From Streptomyces sp. NRRL S-31 (GTDB taxonomy: Bacteria; Actinomycetota; Actinomycetes; Streptomycetales; Streptomycetaceae): 40,212 bases of DNA. The notes below the pieces were generated by a model, which was not told the DNA's origin, ran no database searches, and saw only the letters and a program-made list of their open reading frames with translations. This document shows, piece by piece, positions 24,820-31,331 of this stretch. The position numbers and the translations under genes were made by a program. The stretch is from assembly GCF_000718775.1 (NCBI RefSeq), contig NZ_JOCB01000081.1, positions 1 to 40,212 on the forward strand. The letters run 5' to 3'. Each line of letters starts with the position of its first letter. Positions within the stretch are counted from its first letter, which is position 1.

Positions 24820-25244
24820 GGGACCATCGTGTCAGCAGGCGCACGCGGTGACCCCGTTCTGGCATCCACAAGTGACATCAACAGCGCCGGACGCCAGCAC
24901 TCCCAGGCGGTCTGGCACGGCCGGCATGGCCAGGCGGTTCCCCGGGGGTGTGACGAAGTGATCGAACTCCTAAAGCGGGTGTCGCAGGTTCGAATCCTGC
25001 CGTCCCTACCGAACCCGAAGCGGTGCAGTGGATGGTTGTCGCCGCCCGACGTACGTATGGGGCATGGGAGGACTCACGACACCGACCAAGGGTTGTGCAT
25101 GCCGGCCCAACTCGACGCGTGAGAAGGGACATGCGTGCAACCTGTGACGTCTGGGCTTCCGCTGCGCGCTGAGTGCATGTAGGGAGGTGTCCTCGAAGTT
25201 CGCCTCCACTCGCATTCCTGTGTCCACACATCCCAGGGGGACCC
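24820..25244. other. Intergenic region with tRNA 3' fragment
   Basis: 425 bases with no convincing gene. The tRNA-like fragment at 24967-25008 is the only recognised element. The minus-strand frame across it (containing GFEPATP) is the usual phantom translation of a tRNA T-arm. Confidence 0.55.
24967..25008 (+). repeat. 3' half of a tRNA-Arg(CCT)-like gene; probable orphan attachment site
   Basis: The match begins exactly at the anticodon loop CTCCTAA (anticodon CCT), runs through the 3' anticodon stem and variable loop, has a perfect T-arm (GCAGG 24984-24988, TTCGAAT, CCTGC 24996-25000), then seven acceptor bases CGTCCCT and a discriminator A. The 5' half is absent: the bases before the loop do not pair, and no AGGGACG lies within 75 bases upstream. 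Integrases often cross over in the anticodon loop and leave such a 3' half at one end. No integrase is seen nearby. Confidence 0.72.
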
Positions 25245-26156
25245 TTGAACCTTCGCGTGCCCAACCGCGCCTTCACCCGAGTTGCCACCGCGCTCGCGCT
25301 CACTCTGGCCTTCGCCGGTGCGAGCACCGGCCTGCTGCACGGGCCCGAAGCGCAGGCACTGACCGTATCGTCCGGCTCGATGAGCTTCAGCGGCGACGCG
25401 GGCGACTACATCAGCGGCGGCCAGTCGTACTCCTACTCGCCGGCCGCCGGCGATACCCTCAACGTCAACGGTTCGAGCGACGACAACCACATCTCCGTCA
25501 GCGTCGACGGCGCCAACGGTGACTGGTGGTACCTCGATCTCGCTGCTCCCGCCGGGCAACAGCTCGCGCCCGGTGACTACACCGGCGCCACCCGCTATCC
25601 GTTCAACGAGGCCGCGGAGCCCGGCCTTTCCGTCGACGGCAACGGTCGCGGGTGCAACACGCTGACCGGATCGTTTTCCGTAGCAGACGTGGTCTTCGGC
25701 CCGAACGGCTATGTGCAGAAACTCGACGCCACCTACGAGCAGCACTGTGAGGGCGGCACCGCCGCGCTGCGCGGCGAGATCCACATCGACAACCCGGCGC
25801 CGCCGGCTGCGCTCGACCTGGGCGTCGCCATCGACCTCAAGGGCACGGCGAGCTACCTGAACGGCAAGGCCACCATCGGCGGCACCGTCAGCTGCAACGA
25901 GCCGACCCAGGTGGACGTCTCCGGCACCGTCACTCAGGTCGCCCACCGCATCCTCATCAAGGGCTCCTACGCCACCAAGGTGGCCTGCGAGCCCGGCGCC
26001 CCGGTCACCTGGACCGCGACGGCCGCGCCCACCGGAACCACCCCGTTCCAGAAGGGCGACGTCGAGGTGCAGGCCCAGGCTCAGGCCCAGGACCCGCACT
26101 ACGGCCAGACCGTGACGGTGACGCAGACCGCCGTGGTCGCGCTGAGCAAGGACTGA
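25245..26156 (+). CDS. Unrecognised secreted protein with four cysteines
   Basis: A 303-aa protein, most likely from TTG 25245 (LNLRVPNRAFTRVATALALT) with CAGGGGGAC as ribosome site; GTG 25257 is the alternative. A Sec signal peptide ends at PEAQA (about residue 38). The mature part is Gly/Ser/Asp-rich, beta-rich, with four cysteines (RGCNT, QHCEGG, VSCNEP, VACEPG), probably two disulfides. Two halves can be seen: ~40-190 (GDYISGGQSYSYSP, WWYLDLAAPAG) and a C-terminal beta-sandwich-like part (~200-303). A short VQAQAQAQD repeat lies near the end. A hairpin terminator follows. I do not recognise the family. It lies in the accessory segment. Confidence 0.82.
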   Translation: MNLRVPNRAFTRVATALALTLAFAGASTGLLHGPEAQALTVSSGSMSFSGDAGDYISGGQSYSYSPAAGDTLNVNGSSDDNHISVSVDGANGDWWYLDLAAPAGQQLAPGDYTGATRYPFNEAAEPGLSVDGNGRGCNTLTGSFSVADVVFGPNGYVQKLDATYEQHCEGGTAALRGEIHIDNPAPPAALDLGVAIDLKGTASYLNGKATIGGTVSCNEPTQVDVSGTVTQVAHRILIKGSYATKVACEPGAPVTWTATAAPTGTTPFQKGDVEVQAQAQAQDPHYGQTVTVTQTAVVALSKD

Positions 26157-26204
26157 TCAGCCGCACACCGTGGCAATGAACTCAACCGGGTGAACCGTTC
26201 TTCG

Positions 26205-26247
26205 AGGTGAGGTTCCGCGTCGGCGTAGCCGGTGCGGAACCTCACCT
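26205..26247 (+). terminator. 14-bp hairpin terminator after the secreted-protein gene
   Basis: Arms 26205-26218 (AGGTGAGGTTCCGC) and 26234-26247 are perfect complements around a 15-base loop, followed by TTGTTATG. It is 49 bases past the stop. Confidence 0.85.
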
Positions 26248-26588
26248 TGTTATGTCCTGGTTCTCAGGAGTTGCGTACGGCGATCGAGGACAACCCCGGA
26301 TCCCGGACCAGGTGATGGCTGACATGCGCCTGCGACCGGGGGTCGGCTCGACGCGGAACCCGAAGGCGCGTGCCAGAGGCCCTGTCTTCATGCTCCGCCA
26401 CGCCGGAATCACCCGCCCCGAGGGCCACTTTCGATCACACCGCACTCCCGATCGATAGGACAACAGCTTCAGCCCTTACAACTGGTGCTCGGTGTCCGCA
26501 GCTTCCCAAGCTGATGGCTCCCCGTTCACCCCGTAACGATCAAGCATCATCGCGACAGCGGCTATGGCGCCGGTGTGATGATCTCGCC
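26248..26588. other. Intergenic region, no gene recognised
   Basis: Bases between the terminator and the next gene. The open frames on both strands lack ribosome sites and coding bias. No repeats or promoter could be supported. Confidence 0.45.
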
Positions 26589-27242
26589 ATGGCCAGCGAG
26601 GACACCTCAACTCACGACAGTGGCTCAGCCGTGGACTCTCCCAGGGAAGCGGCTGCGGCTCTCACGAAGCGCCGTCGTAACCCTGCAAAGAGCTTGCTGG
26701 TCCTCACCGCAGTGCTCTCTCTTGCTGTCGGCTCCGGCCTCGGCTACGCCATTGCGCACTCATCTGGGTCTACAAGGGCCTCGGTGCCTGGAGACGCTCC
26801 GATCATTGCCGGGGTCAGCAAGAAGACCGTCTGCAAGCTCGTGAGCGGTGCGATGCGACAGCAGTTCAGCATCAGAGAGGCATCTCCCATGGCTGAGGAG
26901 AAGGGTGGCGCCTCCTGCTATCTGCTGATGACACAGGACGACGCGGCTGAACCAGCTGGGTTCGTGGTCGCCTTCTACCCCACCGCAGAGTCCTTGCAGC
27001 AGACGGTGGATGGTACAGACGTAATCCCGGAGAAGGCAGAGCCGTTGCTGATCCAGGGGCGAGCAGCGGCCCGCCAAGTCCTGTACGGCGACGCCTGGAA
27101 AGCTCAGCTCACCGTTGATGTAGGTAATAAGGCAACGCTCTACGTTGAGCGGTTCGGCCCCAAGGATTCACTGTCGGATCGAGAGCTCCGTCGGTCTGTC
27201 GACGACCTAGCCACCGCTGTTCTCAAGCGCCAGAAAGCGTGA
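26589..27242 (+). CDS. Unrecognised single-pass membrane-anchored protein
   Basis: A 217-aa protein from ATG 26589 (MASEDTSTHDSGSAVDSPRE). Residues 1-35 are polar and end in a positive patch (TKRRRNPAK); one membrane helix follows (SLLVLTAVLSLAVGSGLGYA, ~37-56), so the rest should be outside. The outer domain has two Cys (KTVCKLVSG, GASCYLL) likely joined by a disulfide, and a pattern (AGFVVAFYPTAESLQQTVDG) resembling small secreted sensor or DUF3558-like domains, though this is not secure. G+C and third-position G/C are clearly lower than in flanking core genes, indicating acquired DNA. It is followed by a bidirectional terminator. Confidence 0.78.
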   Translation: MASEDTSTHDSGSAVDSPREAAAALTKRRRNPAKSLLVLTAVLSLAVGSGLGYAIAHSSGSTRASVPGDAPIIAGVSKKTVCKLVSGAMRQQFSIREASPMAEEKGGASCYLLMTQDDAAEPAGFVVAFYPTAESLQQTVDGTDVIPEKAEPLLIQGRAAARQVLYGDAWKAQLTVDVGNKATLYVERFGPKDSLSDRELRRSVDDLATAVLKRQKA

Positions 27243-27288
27243 GGTCAGCAAGAGGCCAAAGGTCAGCCAAAGCCGACCGACAACGACA

Positions 27289-27328
27289 GAAGCCCACGGC
27301 ATCTGAGCTGGTCAGAGCCGTGGGCTTC
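27289..27328. terminator. 12-bp hairpin between convergent genes
   Basis: GAAGCCCACGGC (27289-27300) and its complement (27317-27328) flank a 16-base loop. It lies 46 bases past the membrane-protein stop and 30 past the moeZ stop, so it can serve both strands. Confidence 0.85.
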
Positions 27329-27358
27329 GTCAGGTTCCCCGGTAGGGGGAAGGGAGGG

Positions 27359-28537
27359 TCAGTAGACCGGCTTCTCCGGTTCGATCTGGTTGACCCAGCC
27401 GATGACGCCGCCGCCGACGTGGACCGCGTCGGCGAAGCCCGCCGACTTCAGGACCGCGAGGACTTCCGCACTGCGGACACCCGTCTTGCAATGCAGGACG
27501 ATCTTCTTGTCCTGCGGCAGGGTCTCCAGGGCGGTGCCCATGAGGAACTCGTTCTTCGGGATCAGCTTGGCGCCCGGGATGGAGACGATCTCGTACTCGT
27601 TCGGCTCCCGGACGTCGATGATCTCGATGTTCTCGCCGTCGTCGATCCACTCCTTGAGCTGCTTCGGAGTGATCGTGGAGTCGGCCGCGGCCGCCTGGGC
27701 CTCCTCGGAGACGACGCCGCAGAATGCCTCGTAGTCGATGAGTTCCGTGACGGTCGGGTTCTCGCCGCAGACCGCGCAGTTCGGGTCCTTGCGGACCTTG
27801 ACCTGGCGGTACTGCATCTCCAGGGCGTCGTAGATCATCAGACGGCCGACCAGCGGGTCGCCGATGCCGGTGAGGAGCTTGATGGCCTCGTTGACCTGGA
27901 TGGAGCCGATGGACGCGCACAGCACGCCCAGCACGCCGCCCTCGGCGCAGGAGGGGACCATGCCGGGGGGCGGGGGCTCCGGGTAGAGGCAGCGGTAGCA
28001 GGGACCGTGCTCGGACCAGAACACGGACGCCTGGCCGTCGAAGCGGTAGATCGACCCCCACACGTACGGCTTGTTCAGCAGTACGCACGCGTCGTTGACC
28101 AGGTAGCGGGTGGCGAAGTTGTCGGTGCCGTCGATGATCAGGTCGTACTGGCTGAAGATGTCCATCACGTTGTCGGCTTCCAGCCGCTCCTCGTGAAGGA
28201 TCACGTCCACGTACGGGTTGATGCCCTTGACGGTGTCACGGGCCGACTCGGCCTTGGAGCGGCCGATGTCCGACTGGCTGTGGATGATCTGGCGCTGGAG
28301 GTTCGACTCGTCGACCTCGTCGAACTCCACGATGCCGAGAGTGCCCACGCCCGCGGCGGCCAGGTACATCAGCGCCGGCGAGCCCAGGCCGCCGGCGCCC
28401 ACACAGAGCACCTTGGCGTTCTTCAGCCGCTTCTGCCCGTCCATGCCCACGTCGGGGATGATCAGGTGGCGGGAGTACCTGCGGACCTCGTCTACGGTGA
28501 GCTCAGAGGCTGGCTCGACCAGGGGTGGCAGCGACAC
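27359..28537 (-). CDS. moeZ: MoeZ: adenylyltransferase/sulfurtransferase for sulfur-carrier proteins
   Basis: A 392-aa protein from GTG 28537 with ACGGAGTCCCC upstream. The E1-like half (to ~270) has the nucleotide loop VGAGGLGS (47-53), DGTDNFATR (ATP and Mg binding), and zinc CxxC pairs CYRC and CAVC. The C-terminal rhodanese domain carries the persulfide loop HCKTGVR near 349. It adenylates and thiocarboxylates ThiS/MoaD/CysO-type carriers for thiamine, molybdopterin, thiolated tRNA and cysteine synthesis; one such enzyme serves several natural-product pathways in actinomycetes. A sigma-R-type promoter lies upstream, implying induction by thiol stress. Confidence 0.96.
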   Translation of the reverse strand: MSLPPLVEPASELTVDEVRRYSRHLIIPDVGMDGQKRLKNAKVLCVGAGGLGSPALMYLAAAGVGTLGIVEFDEVDESNLQRQIIHSQSDIGRSKAESARDTVKGINPYVDVILHEERLEADNVMDIFSQYDLIIDGTDNFATRYLVNDACVLLNKPYVWGSIYRFDGQASVFWSEHGPCYRCLYPEPPPPGMVPSCAEGGVLGVLCASIGSIQVNEAIKLLTGIGDPLVGRLMIYDALEMQYRQVKVRKDPNCAVCGENPTVTELIDYEAFCGVVSEEAQAAAADSTITPKQLKEWIDDGENIEIIDVREPNEYEIVSIPGAKLIPKNEFLMGTALETLPQDKKIVLHCKTGVRSAEVLAVLKSAGFADAVHVGGGVIGWVNQIEPEKPVY

Positions 28538-28581
28538 GGGGACTCCGTTGGTCGGTCGATCACTACAGTTGTTCTCGTGGT

Positions 28582-28607
28582 AACACTGCCACGCCCTTCT
28601 TCATTCC
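28582..28607 (-). promoter_or_regulatory. Sigma-R-type promoter of moeZ
   Basis: On the minus strand GGAAT (28607-28603), 18 bases, GTT (28584-28582), 44 bases before the GTG start. Identical element and spacing to the mycoredoxin promoter in this window. Confidence 0.82.
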
Positions 28608-28717
28608 GAGACACCCGTTCCGACCAGCGAGACGATGGTGTCCCAGCAGCCGGGCATCGCCTTCCCGGGGCGGTTCTCCGAGGGCCGTCTCCCAAGGGCC
28701 GCCGGGGCGGGCGCCGG

Positions 28718-29677
28718 TCAGATGCGGCATGCCGCCTCCATCCAGATGTCCGCCAGGGACTCCTCCAGGTTGATGCGGGGCCGCCAGCCGAGGCGGTCGC
28801 GGGCGGTGCGCACGTCGGCCTGCTGCCAGGTGCCGCAGCCGTCCGGGTAGGGGTACGCCACCGGGACGGCGTGGTCGGAGTCGGTGCGCGGGTGCCCGAT
28901 GGCGGCGCGCAGCGCTCCCGGCGGAACGTCGAGTTCGTGCAGCGCACCGCCGTATCCGGCCACGCGCGCGAGGACGGCCGCGGCGTCCCTGAGCCGGACG
29001 GCACGGCCGGACCCGATGTTGATCACGCCCTGCGCCGCGGAGAGCGAGGCGGCGTGCACGGCCCGGGCGACATCGCGCACGTCGATGAAGTCCCGCTGGA
29101 CACCCAGGCCGGCCAGCTTGAGTTCACCGTCGCCGGACTGCATGGCGCGGCGCATGGCCTCGGCGAGCCGGCCGAGCGGGGAGCCGGCCGGGGTGCCGGG
29201 GCCGGCCGGCGAGAAGACGCGCAGGACGACGGCGTCCAGACCGGAGCCGAGGACCAGTTCGGTCGCGGCGAGCTTGCTCACGCCGTACGGGCCGCCGGGG
29301 CGCGGCACGGCGTCCTCGGCCGTGGAGGAGCCGGGCTGGCTGGGGCCGTACTCGGAACCGCAGCCGACCTGCACCAGGCGGGCACCGCAGCCGCTGCGGC
29401 GCAGCGCCTCGCAGACGGTGGCCACGGCGACGGTGTTGTGCCGAGTCAGGTCGCGGGCGCCGCCGCGGGTGGCGCCCGCGCAGTTGACGACGACCCCGGG
29501 GTGGACCGCGTCCAGGAAGCGGGTGAGCGCGCCCGGGCTGCCGGTGGCGAGGTCGAAGCGGACGTCGGCGTCGTCACCGCGGCCGAGCGCGGTCAGCTGG
29601 ACGGCCGGGTCGGCGAGCAGGCGGTCGGCGACGAAGCGGCCGATGAACCCGTTGGCTCCGATCAGCAGGACCCTCAT
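28718..29677 (-). CDS. NAD-dependent epimerase/dehydratase (extended SDR)
   Basis: A 319-aa protein from ATG 29677 (MRVLLIGANGFIGRFVADRL); its start overlaps the preceding 40-codon frame as ATGA. GANGFIG binds NAD(P), and the catalytic pair is in YGVSK (Tyr ~131). The later GVQRDFIDVRDVARA, NIGSGRAVRL and LGWRPRINLEESL blocks are typical of sugar-nucleotide C4-epimerases and dehydratases. It ends an operon with a PelF-like glycosyltransferase and a membrane protein. Known biology: Pel-type loci may carry PelX, a UDP-GlcNAc C4-epimerase that provides UDP-GalNAc. By analogy it may supply the sugar nucleotide for this system; the exact reaction is not proven by sequence. Confidence 0.9.
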   Translation of the reverse strand: MRVLLIGANGFIGRFVADRLLADPAVQLTALGRGDDADVRFDLATGSPGALTRFLDAVHPGVVVNCAGATRGGARDLTRHNTVAVATVCEALRRSGCGARLVQVGCGSEYGPSQPGSSTAEDAVPRPGGPYGVSKLAATELVLGSGLDAVVLRVFSPAGPGTPAGSPLGRLAEAMRRAMQSGDGELKLAGLGVQRDFIDVRDVARAVHAASLSAAQGVINIGSGRAVRLRDAAAVLARVAGYGGALHELDVPPGALRAAIGHPRTDSDHAVPVAYPYPDGCGTWQQADVRTARDRLGWRPRINLEESLADIWMEAACRI

Positions 29678-29796
29678 CGGGCGGCTCCCGGGGTGTGCGC
29701 GCCGGTGGTACCGGTCGTGGCGACGGCTCGTGCGGCCGCTCCGGACGCTCCGGCGGTTCCGGTGGGTCCGGACGCTCCGGGTCGGGAGGTGGTCAT
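29674..29796 (-). CDS. Possible 40-aa Gly/Ala/Thr-rich peptide coupled to the epimerase gene
   Basis: ATG 29796 is preceded by a strong ribosome site GAAGGAGAA, and the stop overlaps the epimerase start as ATGA. The peptide (MTTSRPGASGPTGTAGASGA at the start) is low in complexity, without signal or membrane helix. Third positions are moderately G/C-rich (many GGA). It may be a true small protein, or only a translated lead-in that delivers ribosomes to the epimerase gene. The operon context makes translation likely; function is unknown. Confidence 0.45.
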   Translation of the reverse strand: MTTSRPGASGPTGTAGASGAAARAVATTGTTGAHTPGAAR

Positions 29797-29864
29797 CTGG
29801 TGTTCTCCTTCAAAAGGGGTGGTGCGGGTGCCCGCGGCCGTGGGTGGGCCGGCGGGCGGAAGGG

Positions 29865-31331
29865 TCACTCGGCCGCTCCCGTGGGGGCGTGCGCCGAGGC
29901 CCGGGTGAGGGTGCGGCAGGCGTGCCAGAGCAGGGCCAGGGCGGCCGTGCCGCAGGCGAGGGTCGGTACGGCGGGTTCGCCCCACGCGTCCACGAGGGTC
30001 TCGACGGGGGCCGCCAGGAAGGCGCAGCCGGGCAGCCGGCCGGCCACCGGCAGCGCGAGGGCCGCCGCCTCCGTGGCCGCGGCGGCGCCCAGCGCGAGGG
30101 CGGGGGTGTGCCGGTGGCGGTGCACGGTGAGCAGGCGGGCGAGCAGGAGGAGGGCGCCCAGGGTGAGCGCCTGGGGGTAGCCCGCGGGCTCGTGCAGGAC
30201 ATTCCCGCACAGCCCGAGCAGGGCGCCGAACACGCCCAGGAACAGGGCGAACACGCCGATCAGCAGCGGTTTCGCGGCGGCCGTGAACTCCTTCAGACCC
30301 CGGCTGCGGGCCAGTGCGCGGCGGGCGCCGGCGGCGAGGAGGTGGGCGGACCAGGCGGCGGGGGCGCAGGCCGGCAGGAGGGCCAGGGCGGGTGCGGCCG
30401 TGATGGGCCAGGTACCGCCGGGGACCGTGGCGGGCAGGGCGTCGGGGCCGCCGGCCAGGACGACGCGGAGGAGGCCGTCACCGGCGACGGCGTAGCCGAG
30501 CAGCCAGAGCGTCCACACGCGCGGGCCGGCCGCGGAGCGCCGCGCGCGTGGGCCGGGCGGGCCGGCGAGCGGGCCGTGGCGCAGGACGGCACGGACGGCG
30601 AGCCCGGTGGTGAGCAGTCCGGCCAGGATCACCAGCAGCCGGGGGTGGCCGCCGGTGAGGCGGGCTCCGGTCACGGTGGCCGCGCCGAGCGCCCCGGGCA
30701 GGAGGGCGAGCAGGGCCCAGCCCACACGGGCCCGGGGCACCGGCAGGGGCCGTGGGCGCGGCCCGGTGTCGTGCGGCACGCGCGCGTACAGCTCTTCGGC
30801 GAGCGAGAAGACGTCGCGGTGGCGTAAGCGGGCGGCGGTCCGGTCGGTGACGCCGTGCGCCTCCAGTCCGGCGGCGATCTCCAGCGGGTCCACCGCCCGC
30901 TCGCACAGCTCGCGGTGCCGGTGCAGCAGGGCCTTCACCGGGTCGGCGGACACCCGGCGGGGGCCGGCGCCCCGCTCCCACCCGGACCGCGCGTCCGGCC
31001 CCGCGTACGACCTGGGGTCCGGTCCCTCGTCCGGTTCCGCGTCCGGCCTGGGGTTCGGTCCCTCGTCCGGTTCCGCGTCCGGCCTGTTCACCGGCCTGGT
31101 GTGTGCGCGCGCGGGAGGCACGGCCTCCCCCGACGGCTGTACGGCGGCCCCCCGCCGCGCCTCCGGATCGGCCGGCAGCCACGCCCTGGACCGCGCGTCC
31201 CACGGATCGGCGCCGCCGGGTCTCCGCGGCCGGTCCGCACCGGCCGGCTCCCTCCGGTCCAGGGCGCCGTCGAAGGCGGGACCGTCCTCGCCCGCCGCGG
31301 CGCCGGGGGTCCGGCTGTCGAGGCCGCTCAT
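29865..31331 (-). CDS. Polytopic membrane protein of the PelF-like operon
   Basis: A 488-aa protein from ATG 31331 (MSGLDSRTPGAAAGEDG), overlapping the glycosyltransferase stop as ATGA. Residues 1-130 are disordered with PDAEPDEGP repeats; ~140-190 is a soluble segment (ALLHRHRELCERAVDPLEIA); from ~205 about eight membrane helices follow (ARVGWALLALLPGALGAATV, RVWTLWLLGYAVAGDGLL, LLIGVFALFLGVFGALLG and others). No enzyme motif is seen. Partner proteins of PelF in Pel systems (PelE, PelG) are also membrane proteins, so export or scaffold of a polysaccharide is a reasonable inference, but I cannot show homology to PelG, which has ~12 helices. Confidence 0.83.
   Translation of the reverse strand: MSGLDSRTPGAAAGEDGPAFDGALDRREPAGADRPRRPGGADPWDARSRAWLPADPEARRGAAVQPSGEAVPPARAHTRPVNRPDAEPDEGPNPRPDAEPDEGPDPRSYAGPDARSGWERGAGPRRVSADPVKALLHRHRELCERAVDPLEIAAGLEAHGVTDRTAARLRHRDVFSLAEELYARVPHDTGPRPRPLPVPRARVGWALLALLPGALGAATVTGARLTGGHPRLLVILAGLLTTGLAVRAVLRHGPLAGPPGPRARRSAAGPRVWTLWLLGYAVAGDGLLRVVLAGGPDALPATVPGGTWPITAAPALALLPACAPAAWSAHLLAAGARRALARSRGLKEFTAAAKPLLIGVFALFLGVFGALLGLCGNVLHEPAGYPQALTLGALLLLARLLTVHRHRHTPALALGAAAATEAAALALPVAGRLPGCAFLAAPVETLVDAWGEPAVPTLACGTAALALLWHACRTLTRASAHAPTGAAE
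31016..31086 (-). repeat. Two 35/36-bp tandem repeats in the membrane-protein gene
   Basis: Units beginning near 31016 and 31051 are almost identical (core CCCTCGTCCGGTTCCGCGTC) and encode PDAEPDEGPNPR-like copies in the disordered N-terminus. Confidence 0.8.

Noticed and set aside
25001..25060. Possible intact tRNA at the T-arm
   Set aside because: No 5' acceptor, D-arm or 5' anticodon stem can be found.
24878..25327. 149-aa minus-strand ORF with GFEPATP motif
   Set aside because: The motif is the known phantom translation of a tRNA T-arm; no ribosome site, no domain.
26242..26463. 73-aa minus-strand ORF after the secreted-protein terminator
   Set aside because: No ribosome site and no coding bias; overlaps the terminator arm.
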